Notes: generated by a model from the letters alone, not told the origin. A stretch of DNA of 64,000 nucleotides from Halorientalis sp. (GCF_028275115.1 NZ_JAQCNH010000029.1:1-64000), one strand, 5' to 3'; counted from the first letter of the stretch, positions 1-9,712 are shown. Made by a program: numbers and translations.

Positions 1-731
1 CGATACGTCGCCAGCGCCGCGACCACGGCGTCCAGTGCGTCCCCGCCTGCGTCGTCGATCAACTCGGCGCGGACGCCCTGCGAGAAGGCCAGGGGCGTCT
101 CGGTTTCCAGTCCGTCGACGATGGTCCGGCGACGGTCACGGGCGGTCTCGCCGCCGTTCTTGTACTCGGCGGCGGGCAGGTCACACTGGGCTATCGTCGC
201 CGCGGGGTAGACCTCACACAGGGACACATCGCCGCTCCCCTGCATCGGACGAATGGTTACGTCGTCGGTGTCAGCGAGGGGGGCGAGAACGTCTCGAATC
301 CCGAAAAACGTCTGCTTCCAGACGTGGCTTCCGTACGGGCAGAGCGCGCCGACAGGGCCGTCGGTCTCTCGGCGCAGGTCCGCTCGCTCGCCGTCGGTCA
401 CCTCGCGGGCTCGCGAGCGACAGGTCGCTTGAAACTCGTCGGCGTCCGTCGCGGCGGTGGCGACCCACTCGACGCTCGACTCCCAGGTCTCGCAGTCATG
501 GACGGTCGCGGGAACGCCGAAGGGAAAGTCGAGGCCGACCGTCTCGGCCTCGCGGAGAAAGGCAGTTAACTGGCCGAGACAAGGAGCGCGCTCGGCGACA
601 CCGAAGCGGTCGGCGGCCGACTCGCAGGATTCGACGTGTAGTTCGTCGTCGGTCGGCGTGGCCTCGGCGATCCAGATGTTGTGGCCGGCCTGGGCTGCGC
701 CGCTGAAGTCGACGCCGTGATACATGCTCAT
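1..731 (-). CDS. DUF429 family protein (predicted RNase H-like), C-terminus truncated by window edge
   Basis: Minus-strand reading frame from ATG at 731 (MSMYHGVDFSGAAQAGHNIWIAEA...) stays open to base 1; DUF429-like start DFSGA. Confidence 0.75.
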   Translation of the reverse strand, partial: MSMYHGVDFSGAAQAGHNIWIAEATPTDDELHVESCESAADRFGVAERAPCLGQLTAFLREAETVGLDFPFGVPATVHDCETWESSVEWVATAATDADEFQATCRSRAREVTDGERADLRRETDGPVGALCPYGSHVWKQTFFGIRDVLAPLADTDDVTIRPMQGSGDVSLCEVYPAATIAQCDLPAAEYKNGGETARDRRRTIVDGLETETPLAFSQGVRAELIDDAGGDALDAVVAALATY

Positions 732-794
732 AGGTGGGTGCGTCGGAGGCAAAAAGCCGGGGCATTGATACGCGAGGCCACCATATCGAGAAAT

Positions 795-953
795 ATGCCC
801 AAAACGCTCGAAGTCAGGTGCACGAGCGGGGACTGCGAACTCGATATGTTCGCGCTCCACTATACGTACGACATGCCCGACGGCGTTGGAGTCGCGGAGT
901 TCGCGTGCCCGTACTGTGGCGAGACGGACGGACTGGAGGAGATCGAGCTATGA
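795..953 (+). CDS. Small CxxC zinc-finger-like protein (52 aa)
   Basis: MPKTLEVRCTSGDCELDMF...ACPYCGETDGLEEIEL; stop overlaps ATG of next gene (ATGA). Confidence 0.7.
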   Translation: MPKTLEVRCTSGDCELDMFALHYTYDMPDGVGVAEFACPYCGETDGLEEIEL

Positions 954-1450
954 TCCGGGAACTCGGTCGGTCGCTCGGCAACACGGTCATGGAGACCGTC
1001 GGCCGGGCGGCCAGCCGCGTCCAGGAAGGCCGCCCGCTTCCTGCCGACCTGCTCGAATCCGAAGACGCCTTTCTGGCAGTGTTCGACGCGCCCGGCACCG
1101 CCAGCAGCGACATCCAGGTCCGGTTCGACGACAACGCCGTCGAGGTCCGGGTCGACCGGTTCCGGGATTTCTACGACGGCTTCGAGATGCTAGTCCCCGG
1201 TCGCGGCCTCGCACTCGACGGGCGCGTCACCCTCCCCGCCGACGCCGCCGTCGACCCGAGCGGTGCCGACGCCACACTCAGACACAACGGCACGCTCGAA
1301 GTTCGCATCCCCAAAGGCGAAGCCACCCACGAGATGGAGGTCACGGACGAATCGACTGCGGTCGAAGGCGTTGAGGAGTCTACGGAAGAAGACACCGACG
1401 ACGGAGTCGGCGACGCGGAGACCGACACACCGGACACGAACGACGCGTAG
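950..1450 (+). CDS. Hsp20/alpha-crystallin-like protein
   Basis: DDNAVEVRVDRFRDFYDGFEMLVPGRGLALDGRVTLP...NGTLEVRIPK resembles an alpha-crystallin domain; overlaps upstream gene by 4 bp. Confidence 0.65.
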   Translation: MIRELGRSLGNTVMETVGRAASRVQEGRPLPADLLESEDAFLAVFDAPGTASSDIQVRFDDNAVEVRVDRFRDFYDGFEMLVPGRGLALDGRVTLPADAAVDPSGADATLRHNGTLEVRIPKGEATHEMEVTDESTAVEGVEESTEEDTDDGVGDAETDTPDTNDA

Positions 1451-2635
1451 CTACTCGACGGTCATCCCCTCGACGACTGGGAACTGTTCGTCACCGTCGA
1501 ACCGCGTTGGCTCGAACTTGTCGATACCGCGTTCGCCCAGAATCTGCTCGGCGATCGTTCTCCCGAGCGCCGGCGCACGCATGAACCCGTGGCCGTGCCA
1601 CCCCGTCGCGACGAACAGTCCGGGTTCGACCTCACCCACAAGCGGGTCTCGGTCCGGCGTCGCGGTACAGAGCCCAGCCCACGACCGCTCGACCTCGACC
1701 GGCCGGGCGACCCCCGGAGCGAGCGCCGCGTCCACCCGTTCGACCGCACTGGTACGGAACGTCGCGTCGGCTGCTCGCTCCCAGTCGTCGGGGTCGAAGT
1801 CCCGTTTTTCGACGCCGTCGCCGACGAGCAGTCCGCCTGCACCCGGCCGCTGGCTGCTGCCCGGTGTTCGTGTGCCGAACCCGGTCTCGTCCTGCTCGAC
1901 CGGACGCCAGTAGAACTGCTCGGTCGCGTCGTACAGCGTCGGGACACACTCACTCGCCGGTGTCTGCTCCGTAACCAGCGCCTGGACCCGGTAGGCCTTG
2001 ACCGGCACCGTGACGCCGGCTCCGGCCAGCAACTTGCGGGTGTGTGCGCCGGCCGCGACCAGTACTGCGTCGAACGCTACCGTGGCGTCGGGCGTCTCGA
2101 CCGCGGGGTCGGCCGTCACGCCGACCTCCGTCTCTGTCTGCACCGACGCGCCCGCTTTGCGGGCTCGCTCGGCCACGACGGCGGCGTATTCCGCGGGGTC
2201 GGCACAGCCGGCGTCGCGTGCAACGGCGGCGACAGCTACGTCGTCGGTCTTCAGAGCGGGATACTCGGCAGCCAGCGTCGCCGGGTCGAGCAGTTCGACG
2301 TCACGGCCCCGTTCGCGCATCCGGGGCACCTGCTCGCGGATGGCCGCCGCTCGCGTCTCGTCGCCCTCGCGGGCGAGCCAGACGTATGGACATTCGACGA
2401 AAGAAAAGCGAGTTTCGGCCGCCAGTTCGCGGAGACGGTCCATCGCCCGTGCGGCGACAGCCGCGTCGGTCTGGCCAGCGAAGGCGTCGTAGCAGAGACC
2501 TGCCGCTCGGCCCGTGCTCCCGGCCGCAATCTCGCCGCGCTCGAACAGTGTCACGTCGACGTCGCGGGCAGCGAGTGCACGGGCGGCGGTCACGCCCACC
2601 GCACCGCCGCCGACGACGGCTACCGAGTCGGTCAC
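1451..2635 (-). CDS. FAD-dependent oxidoreductase (DAO family)
   Basis: N-terminal Rossmann motif VAVVGGGAVGVTAARALAARDVDVTLFERG; C-terminal GLFVATGWHGHGFMRAPALG. Confidence 0.85.
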   Translation of the reverse strand: MTDSVAVVGGGAVGVTAARALAARDVDVTLFERGEIAAGSTGRAAGLCYDAFAGQTDAAVAARAMDRLRELAAETRFSFVECPYVWLAREGDETRAAAIREQVPRMRERGRDVELLDPATLAAEYPALKTDDVAVAAVARDAGCADPAEYAAVVAERARKAGASVQTETEVGVTADPAVETPDATVAFDAVLVAAGAHTRKLLAGAGVTVPVKAYRVQALVTEQTPASECVPTLYDATEQFYWRPVEQDETGFGTRTPGSSQRPGAGGLLVGDGVEKRDFDPDDWERAADATFRTSAVERVDAALAPGVARPVEVERSWAGLCTATPDRDPLVGEVEPGLFVATGWHGHGFMRAPALGRTIAEQILGERGIDKFEPTRFDGDEQFPVVEGMTVE

Positions 2636-2660
2636 TGCTACGTCTGAGGCGCGACTGCAC

Positions 2661-3113
2661 TTAGCTTCGGCGTCGACGGACGGCGTCGACCAGCCCGACG
2701 AGTGTCAAACTGCCGAACACGGCGAGAGCCACGTGGAAGACCTCGATGCCGTCGATGTCGACACCGGTCCGCCCCAGGGCGTCGCCGGCCAACGCGAGGA
2801 GGTCGTCTAACACGACGAGAGGGAGAAAAAGCGACAACACGAGGACGCCGGCGACGCCAAGGGTGATTCGTCGGGCGGCCGCCTCGTCGACGCGCCCCTG
2901 GCGCTGGTGGTACGCCGAGTAGACGATGACCGCAAACCCCAGACAGAACACGGCAACAGCCGCAATCCGAAAGGAGGCGAAGACGAACAGTTCGGCCGCC
3001 CACGCGACCGTCGCGGCCAGGTCCGGCGACGTTTCGAGGACGCCGGCCACCAGCGTCAGGAGGAGACCGACGACACCGACGGTACCGACGGCACGGGCCC
3101 GGCCGACACTCAT
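2661..3113 (-). CDS. Small multi-TM membrane protein
   Basis: MSVGRARAVGTVGVVGLLLTLVAGV... four hydrophobic segments; start chosen to overlap upstream stop by 4 bp. Confidence 0.65.
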   Translation of the reverse strand: MSVGRARAVGTVGVVGLLLTLVAGVLETSPDLAATVAWAAELFVFASFRIAAVAVFCLGFAVIVYSAYHQRQGRVDEAAARRITLGVAGVLVLSLFLPLVVLDDLLALAGDALGRTGVDIDGIEVFHVALAVFGSLTLVGLVDAVRRRRS

Positions 3114-3427
3114 CGGCCGAACGCGCCGGGGCCGCGTGCCCAGCACGCGGCTACCGTGTCGGTTCTGACTTCTCGGCGCTGCGCAATCCGATACTCGACT
3201 GTCTCTCCGTTACCGACCGGCGCATAGTCCCGGCGGGCCTGTGTGAGGGCGGCTTTAATGTGGCCAGTCGTCGCGTCCGTCGTAGCGTCCTCGGAGAGGA
3301 ATCTGCGACTCTCGTGGCCGGCGGCTGTGTCGACGGACGGCAGCGTCGCTCGCGAGACGGTCGTCTCAGTGAGCTTCAATGTCGCCACGTTGGTCCCGGT
3401 ATTCGGTAGCGCCGTTGTCGTGAGCAT
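3110..3427 (-). CDS. Hypothetical protein (105 aa)
   Basis: ORF with 4-bp overlap into downstream membrane protein gene. Confidence 0.5.
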   Translation of the reverse strand: MLTTTALPNTGTNVATLKLTETTVSRATLPSVDTAAGHESRRFLSEDATTDATTGHIKAALTQARRDYAPVGNGETVEYRIAQRREVRTDTVAACWARGPGAFGR

Positions 3428-3484
3428 CGGTGGGGCTCGCGGCTAACTCGCACGGGTTCGTGTGTCATACAGCGTCAACGGCGG

Positions 3485-3547
3485 GTGAACTACCCCGACC
3501 TACCGCGCTCGGGCCTACCCGGCCCTCGCTTGTTGAGGTCGGGGCTT
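3485..3547 (-). ncRNA. omegaRNA-like right end of an IS605/IS1341-type element
   Basis: Minus strand AAGCCCCGACCTCAACAAGCGAGGGCCGGGTAGGCCCGAGCGCGGTAGGTCGGGGTAGTTCAC; matches the haloarchaeal pattern AAGCCCCG..CCTCAA..GTAGG.CGGGGTAGTTCAC. Confidence 0.55.
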
Positions 3548-3822
3548 CCTGTTTCTGTGTCAGAATTTATACCCGACGTGGGCACAGGGATTCCAGACTC
3601 CACAGGCGGCTTCCCTTCACAGGCGATTCGGAGTGTCCCACTCCTACCGGTTGGACACTCAACCACAACCGACGGTGCGCGCTTCTTGTCTCGCTTGAAC
3701 ACCACCAGAGACGTGGTGAGCATTATACTACCATCTTCGACCGCAGGGATACTAAGGGCATGCCGTGTAGTGGAAGTAAAACCATGACGGCGTGGACGAA
3801 TCGCTCCGCGATTCGTTCGCAC
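3490..3822 (-). pseudogene. Decayed C-terminal fragment of IS605 OrfB/TnpB transposase
   Basis: Only a short ORF; C-terminal text KPPVESGIPVPTSGINSDTETGSPDLNKR resembles haloarchaeal TnpB tails (PVETxLPV..ETGSPxLNE); overlaps omegaRNA-like end. Confidence 0.45.
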
Positions 3823-3848
3823 ACCAGAAATCGGAGATTTCTGGGGAC

Positions 3849-3902
3849 GCTGTATCCCCGCCCTACTCGCTTCCTCCGGTCGCTCCTTGAGGAAGGGGGC
3901 TT
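3849..3902 (-). ncRNA. Second omegaRNA-like/IS605 right-end scaffold
   Basis: Minus strand AAGCCCCCTTCCTCAAGGAGCGACCGGAGGAAGCGAGTAGGGCGGGGATACAGCG; same layout as 3485-3547. Confidence 0.4.
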
Positions 3903-3974
3903 AGCGCCTGCAAAACAGCTAAACGCTGTCGGTTCTCTCGGCGGGCGCCGAGGTGTGTCACTGCCGAGCCACCG

Positions 3975-4370
3975 TTACTGCTCGGCAGTCCACTCCCGGG
4001 CCTCGCGAATACTGTCGGTCATCATGGCCGTGTGCAGGCCGTCAACATCGTCGATGAAGCTCTCTATGTCCGTCTTCGCGACGGTACTGTCGGCGTGGAC
4101 CGTGGCGCTGTGTTCGATGCCCGCGTCGATTATCTTCGGCACCCACTCGTTTTCCGGCCACACCTGGTCGTCGCCGCGTGCCCGGATACCACTGGTGTCG
4201 ACGATCAGCTTCGACGTGTCACGCTCTCGGCTCACCTCCAGGAGGTCGTTCGCGCCGTCACGGAACGTCTCGCCGGCGGCGAACTCGTCCCAGGTGTACA
4301 CGATTGCATCGAGTCCGTCGTCCCACTCGAGCGTGTAGAGACGTTGCTCGGCGATGACTTCACACGACAT
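3975..4370 (-). CDS. Hypothetical protein, possibly SpoIIAA/STAS-like
   Basis: 131-aa acidic ORF; TWDEFAAGETFRDGANDLLEV...SKLIVDTSGI. Confidence 0.6.
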   Translation of the reverse strand: MSCEVIAEQRLYTLEWDDGLDAIVYTWDEFAAGETFRDGANDLLEVSRERDTSKLIVDTSGIRARGDDQVWPENEWVPKIIDAGIEHSATVHADSTVAKTDIESFIDDVDGLHTAMMTDSIREAREWTAEQ

Positions 4371-4493
4371 GCAGTTTTCTATCGAGCGGCAGAATAAATT
4401 CCTGGCCCGAGAGGAATCAAATCTGATAACAACAGGGAACGGTCGTAGGTCCGCGTCCGCCGAACCCGTACCCCGATTCCCGTCCCCTGGCCG

Positions 4494-5093
4494 CTACATT
4501 GGGAGGTCCGCATCCGGGTCCACCTCCCGATCCGCTTCCGCCGGCATCTCCCAGTCGGTCGCGAGTTCCAGCAACTGCACGAGAATGCGCGCGGTCGCGC
4601 CCCAGACCGTGTAGCCGTCGACGTGAAAGAAGTGTAGACGGATATCGCCGTAGTGTGGATGGTCCCGACGCTCGGACTCGTACTTGTCCAGGTCTGTGAG
4701 GTCCGCGACCGATAACACCGCAATCTCGGCGACCTCACGCTCGTCTGGAACGTACTCCTGGTCTGGAATCGTCCCGACAAACGGCCGGACAGCGTACCGG
4801 GTCACGGTGCTGATCTCGTCGAGGCGGCCGACGATATCTGCCTGCTCGGGGTCGAGGCCGATTTCCTCGTTTGCTTCCCGGAGCGCAGTCGCCTTTAGAT
4901 TCCTGTCGCTGGGTTCGCGACCACCACCGGGGAAACTCATCTGGCCCGGGTGCTCCCCAAGATGGTCCGCCCGCTTCGTGAACAGCACGTGCGCACCTCC
5001 ATCACAGGCGACGATGGGCGCGAGGACGGCAGCCTCACGCTCCCCGTTGTTTATTTCGGTCGCCGGGAAGTTCCCAACCCGCTCCAGGTCCAT
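4494..5093 (-). CDS. NUDIX hydrolase, CoA pyrophosphatase type
   Basis: GQMSFPGGGREPSDRNLKATALREANEEIGLDP Nudix box. Confidence 0.9.
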   Translation of the reverse strand: MDLERVGNFPATEINNGEREAAVLAPIVACDGGAHVLFTKRADHLGEHPGQMSFPGGGREPSDRNLKATALREANEEIGLDPEQADIVGRLDEISTVTRYAVRPFVGTIPDQEYVPDEREVAEIAVLSVADLTDLDKYESERRDHPHYGDIRLHFFHVDGYTVWGATARILVQLLELATDWEMPAEADREVDPDADLPM

Positions 5094-5150
5094 ATCCTCT
5101 ACGTGGGGCCCCGCGCTCTTAATTTGCCCGGGGACACCGCTGTCCGTGGG

Positions 5151-5621
5151 TCACGTTAGCGCGTCGTCAAGTCGCTCCCGGGCCGACGCGAGGTCGACCG
5201 GACCCCACACTTCGAGTTCGTAGCTCGCGTCGAGCAGTTCCCGCATCCGGTCGTCGTTCCCGTCGGCGACGGCACGTGCTGTGTCCGCTCGAAACCGTTC
5301 CTCCGCGGCGGCACCGAGCCGGTCCCGGTCGACCGTCCGGTCGGGGACATCGAGGATGTGCGGCAGGTCCGTCGCATCCTCAGGGAGCTCCGGGAACGCC
5401 ACGGGACCAGGGACCAGCCACGGTCCGTCGGCCGCCGTCGGCTCGAACGCGACCAGATGGTACGTCTCGCGGGCCACGGCGACGTCGTCGTCGAACACTG
5501 CGGGCTCCACGTCGTCGCCCTGCCGGTACGCAAGTTCGGCCAGTGCCTGCCCGAGTTCACCGGGCGTCAGCGCGTCGAACAGGTCGACGACCCCCGCCAA
5601 CTCGTCGCCCGTTAGGTCCAT
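5151..5621 (-). CDS. Conserved haloarchaeal hypothetical protein
   Basis: MDLTGDELAGVVDLFDALTPGELGQALAELAYRQG...; acidic, good coding character. Confidence 0.65.
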   Translation of the reverse strand: MDLTGDELAGVVDLFDALTPGELGQALAELAYRQGDDVEPAVFDDDVAVARETYHLVAFEPTAADGPWLVPGPVAFPELPEDATDLPHILDVPDRTVDRDRLGAAAEERFRADTARAVADGNDDRMRELLDASYELEVWGPVDLASARERLDDALT

Positions 5622-5726
5622 ACTCCGACCGGCGAGTGGCACCCTCTTTACTCTGGCGGGACTGTCGACAACCGGGCCTGTCAGGGCCTACGTTTATTAC
5701 ATAATATCCCCAAACTGTAATGAACT

Positions 5727-6509
5727 GTGCCCGCGCTGACCGACGACCGGATACAGGTGCTCCACGTCGACGACGAGGTCAGTCTCCTCGATCTGACTCG
5801 GGAGTGTTTAGAGCAGTCCTCGGACCGGCTCACGGTGGTGCACGAGACCACGGCCACGGCCGGACTGGACGTGCTCGGTGAGTCACCGGTCGACTGCGTG
5901 CTCAGCGACTACGACATGCCCGGCATGGACGGGCTGGCCTTCCTCGACCGTGTTCGCGCACGGTACGACGACCTCCCGTTCATTCTCTACACCGGGAAAG
6001 GCAGCGAGGAAATCGCCAGCGACGCCATCTCCGCAGGTGTCACCGATTATCTCCAGAAACAATCGGGCGTCGACCACTACGACGTGCTGGCGAACAAGAT
6101 CGAAACAGCCGTCGCGCGCCATCGCGCAGAGCGGGAACTGCGTAGGACCAGAGAGCAGTATCAACGTCTCGTCGAGCAGGAACTCGTCGGAATCTATCTC
6201 ATCCAGAATGGGGCGTTCCAATTCGTCAACGAGAAACTCGCCGCCATCCACGGCTACGACCGCGAGGCCGTCGTCGGGATGTCGCCGCTGAAATTGGTTT
6301 CCGCGTCCGACCGCGACCGCGTCGGTCGACGACTACAGGAACAGTTGTGTGGTGACCGCGAGGAGTGCCACTACCGGATCACCGGGAAACACCGAGACGG
6401 CTCGACTCTCGACTTGGAACTCCACGGCGGCCGGATCAGGTACGAGGGACGCCCCGCAGTCATGGGCGTGGTTATGAACTGGTCGGAGCGAGACGGCGGA
6501 GATGAGTGA
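5727..6509 (+). CDS. Response regulator receiver plus PAS domain protein
   Basis: VLHVDDEVSLLDLT...VDCVLSDYDMPGMDGLAFLDRVR receiver; LVGIYLIQNGAFQFVNEKLAAIHGYDREAVVGMSPLKLV PAS. Confidence 0.85.
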   Translation: MPALTDDRIQVLHVDDEVSLLDLTRECLEQSSDRLTVVHETTATAGLDVLGESPVDCVLSDYDMPGMDGLAFLDRVRARYDDLPFILYTGKGSEEIASDAISAGVTDYLQKQSGVDHYDVLANKIETAVARHRAERELRRTREQYQRLVEQELVGIYLIQNGAFQFVNEKLAAIHGYDREAVVGMSPLKLVSASDRDRVGRRLQEQLCGDREECHYRITGKHRDGSTLDLELHGGRIRYEGRPAVMGVVMNWSERDGGDE

Positions 6510-6518
6510 GCGCCGCGT

Positions 6519-7616
6519 TCACCGGTCGGTCGCGCGGTCCAGTCCCTGCCGAGCGGCCCGTTCGATCGTCTCGGGGTCGAGGTCCGTCTCCGCCCAGGCG
6601 GGAAGTCGCGTGTCGGCGTCCGGCGGGGCGACGGCCTCTGCGTACGTGTCGACCTGCTCGCGCTCGCCGGCGGCGTCGAACTCGAACCCGTTGAACGCCG
6701 CGTCGGTCCCGTACTGTGCGACGAGGCCGTCCGCGAGTTCCCGGTAGTGTTCGCGGAGTCGCCCGTAGTCGGGGTCGAGACCGGCGTCCTCGACCGCGTG
6801 GAACAGCGCGGCGGCGACCTCACGGCACATGTCGCCCAGTCCCTGCGGACCGCCGACGGCGCGGTGGTCGTGCTCGTGTCGTCCGAGGTCGACCTGTGCC
6901 GTGCCCGCAAAGCCCGCGGCCTCGAACGCGTCACCGAGCGTCCCGACTTCGAGCCCCCAGCCTCGCTGTGCGCGCAGGCGTCGGGCGAGGTCGCTCGTCG
7001 CCGCGAACTCGCCGGCCAGCGCGTACCGGAAACTCCCTAAGTAGTCGACGACCGGCGCGTCGTCGTCCGCGGCGAGCGCTCGAACCAACGGCGTATAAAA
7101 AAGCCGAAACAGGCGGCCGTACAGCCGGTCGTTCTCGACACGGGCGTAGTAGCCCTTCGAGAAGTCGTAGCCACGGGTGAGTGGAAAGAGCAGGCGCGGA
7201 ACGTGGGCCCGCGAGTACGTCGTCGCGTCGGCATCGTGGACCGCGACGTACTCCTCCCGAGCGGCGAGCCCCAGCGCCAGCCACACGTCCCGTCCCTTGC
7301 CGGCGGGGCCGTTCAACCCGTACTCACCGAGAGCGTCTCGCACCTCCGGGGCGTTGCACCACAGCACCTCGGGGCCGAGTTCGAAAGAATCGAGCCAGCG
7401 GGCGACGGTGTCGACCCGCTCCTCGCTGGCCCGCAGCGCGACGATTACGCGAGCGGGGTCGACCCTATCAAGCGTCGTCAGCACCCGCTCGGCGGCGAGG
7501 CTGGCGTGTTCCCGCTCCGTCAGAGGGACGACGACGGCGGCGCTCTCCGTGGGCGCCTCCGGAACGCGGTCGGCGAACGCGTGCAGCGTCGCCACCCGCT
7601 CCTGGACGTATTCCAT
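6519..7616 (-). CDS. Glycosyltransferase resembling glucosyl-3-phosphoglycerate synthase
   Basis: AAVVVPLTEREHASLAAERVLTTLD...VAVHDADATTYSRAHVPRLLFPLTRGYDFSKGYYARV. Confidence 0.75.
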   Translation of the reverse strand: MEYVQERVATLHAFADRVPEAPTESAAVVVPLTEREHASLAAERVLTTLDRVDPARVIVALRASEERVDTVARWLDSFELGPEVLWCNAPEVRDALGEYGLNGPAGKGRDVWLALGLAAREEYVAVHDADATTYSRAHVPRLLFPLTRGYDFSKGYYARVENDRLYGRLFRLFYTPLVRALAADDDAPVVDYLGSFRYALAGEFAATSDLARRLRAQRGWGLEVGTLGDAFEAAGFAGTAQVDLGRHEHDHRAVGGPQGLGDMCREVAAALFHAVEDAGLDPDYGRLREHYRELADGLVAQYGTDAAFNGFEFDAAGEREQVDTYAEAVAPPDADTRLPAWAETDLDPETIERAARQGLDRATDR

Positions 7617-7762
7617 CGCGTCCTGGTTAGAACTGGTCCTGAAAAAGCCCGCTGTTCTCGGCCGTGTGCCGGTTTCCCTGCCGTTCGCCGGAGCCTCACC
7701 GTCGAACGCTCGTCTGACACGTCGGCACGGGGTTTTTGTTGAGGCCGCATGTACTGAGAATT

Positions 7763-7933
7763 ATGGAATCCGTCCGCAAAGGACTGCGCTCGGGCGACAT
7801 CGAGAAGGACACGTACGAGCGACTCACCTGTGCGGAGTGCAGAGAGCAGCTCGGGACAAAAAACGACCCCGACGAACTCAACACCATCAGGTTCTGTCCG
7901 GGCTGTGACCGCGAGTGGAAAAAAGTCGGGTAG
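7763..7933 (+). CDS. Small zinc-finger protein (HVO_0758-like family)
   Basis: MESVRKGLRSGDIEKDTYERLTCAECREQLGTKNDPDELNTIRFCPGCDREWKKVG; two CxxC. Confidence 0.75.
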   Translation: MESVRKGLRSGDIEKDTYERLTCAECREQLGTKNDPDELNTIRFCPGCDREWKKVG

Positions 7934-9022
7934 TCAGTCGAAGACGGCGTCGAAGGCGCTCGCTCCAAGGGGCTCGAAGGTCCCCGCCCCGACGTTCTCC
8001 GCGACGTGGGTCGGCGAGCCCATCCCGACCAGCGAGCTCGTCACCCCAGGTGCGCTCCGCGCGAAGTTGATCGCCCGCTGGGCCCGTGTCTCACCGTCCA
8101 GTTTCGCTTCCACCTGTTCGGGCATCTCCGTCGCTAGCCGTCCCTGCATAATGGAGGCGCTCGTGAACACGTCCAACCCGGCGTCGTTGGCGAACCACAG
8201 CGCCGACTGTGACCCCTCCGCCCCATCGTGAGCGGCGACGGTGAACGCGTCGGCCATGAACACGTTGAACGGCAACTGGACCGCCCGGAGGTGGGTCGAA
8301 TCCGTCCCCGCCCGGTCCGACGCCGCCCGCGCCCGTGAGACGACCGCCGGTAGCGAGAGGTAGCTGTCCGCACCCTCGCCGACCCGGAACGACTCCCAGG
8401 AGGCCACGCCGTAGTGACGCAGGTCCCCGTCGGCCGCCCGCTCTTCGAGCCGAACGAAGGTGTCCTCGAGCTGGTCGTAGACCGCGTCCTGGGAGTTCGT
8501 TTCGAGTTGCGTCTCCGGGTTGTGGACGTAGTACAGATCGACCGTGTCGAGTCCCAGGTTGTCCAGCGACCGCTCCAGTTGGTCGTCGATGTAGTCTGGC
8601 GCGATGCAGTGTTGCCCCCGAACGAGGTCGTCGGGGTCGACGAGACCCGTGTCGACGTACTCCTCGCGGACGAACTGGCCGGGGTCTGTCGGTCGCTCGC
8701 CGTCGAAGGGGACGAACCCACCCTTGGTCGCGACCAGGACGGCCTCGCGGTTCACGTCGGACTCGGTGATGGCGTCCCCCACCACGCGTTCCGAGCGCTG
8801 ACATCGGTAGTTGATCGCCGTGTCGACGACGTTGATGCCAGATTCCAGCGCCTCGACGAGTGCCTCGTGGTAGTCCTCGTCGGCTTCGTCGGTGGGGTCG
8901 CCGAGGTAGGTGCCGACGCCGACCGAGGAGACGACGCAGTTCCCGAAGGATCGGAAGTACGTGCGGGCGAACCGCTCGTGGTGGCGGTCGCGGTAGTTCC
9001 AGGTTGCCTCGCGGGTAGCCAT
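7934..9022 (-). CDS. Aldo/keto reductase
   Basis: SSVGVGTYLGDP...INVVDTAINYRCQRSERVVGDAI...LDTVDLYYVHNPE. Confidence 0.9.
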   Translation of the reverse strand: MATREATWNYRDRHHERFARTYFRSFGNCVVSSVGVGTYLGDPTDEADEDYHEALVEALESGINVVDTAINYRCQRSERVVGDAITESDVNREAVLVATKGGFVPFDGERPTDPGQFVREEYVDTGLVDPDDLVRGQHCIAPDYIDDQLERSLDNLGLDTVDLYYVHNPETQLETNSQDAVYDQLEDTFVRLEERAADGDLRHYGVASWESFRVGEGADSYLSLPAVVSRARAASDRAGTDSTHLRAVQLPFNVFMADAFTVAAHDGAEGSQSALWFANDAGLDVFTSASIMQGRLATEMPEQVEAKLDGETRAQRAINFARSAPGVTSSLVGMGSPTHVAENVGAGTFEPLGASAFDAVFD

Positions 9023-9088
9023 GGGCGTAGATTGGAGCGCGGGGCCTAAAGACGGGACGGTCGCGGGTACCGGTTCCACCCAGTGCGC

Positions 9089-9712
9089 TCACTCGAAACA
9101 CTCGACGGGGACGCCGGTCTCCAGGGAGTCCGGAACGAGCGCGTCCCCGGGATCACGGATGCCACAGGCCTCCGCTCGAAGCACGACACCATCGTCCACA
9201 TCTAAGGAAACGTAGCAGATTGGTGAATCGAGATTGCCTCCGCTGCCCTCGCCCTCAGATTAGAGGGTGGCGAAGTAGTTGTACTCGAGTCGGACGGCGG
9301 CGGCACTATCGAGTGCCGTGTGCGCCCAGATGTCGTGAACTCCAAATCCGAACTGTGCGGTTCGGCCGTCCAGATCCCGCCGCGATGACTTCTGGACGAA
9401 CGCTCGTTCGTACTGCGTCGCGTGCTCGACGACGTTGGGTTCATCGCCGATCCGTGGAGGGCCACCCGGGTATGCCTGGGGCTCGACGGCATCGTCGGTC
9501 CGGCGGTCCGCTGAATCCAGCGTCGGCCGACTGGCTTCACCGCAGTCGTAGTCCGGCGGTGCCGTTCGAGTGGCTGTGTCAATCGTCGACGACTGTCCGG
9601 TCGGTTCGCCGCTCGCCGTCTCGGCCGACGGAGTTCCTGCCTCCGAGCTACAGCCGGCAGTCCCGAGGCCGAATCCGACGCCCAGCACCCCGAGAAAGTG
9701 ACGGCGGCGCAT
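9089..9712 (-). pseudogene. Tat lipoprotein gene interrupted by in-frame TAA (9260-9262)
   Basis: MRRRHFLGVLGVGFGLGTAGCSSEAG... lipobox; after the TAA the same frame continues SEGEGSGGNLDSPICYVSLDVDDGVVLRAEACGIRDPGDALVPDSLETGVPVECFE then TGA at 9091-9089. Confidence 0.5.
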
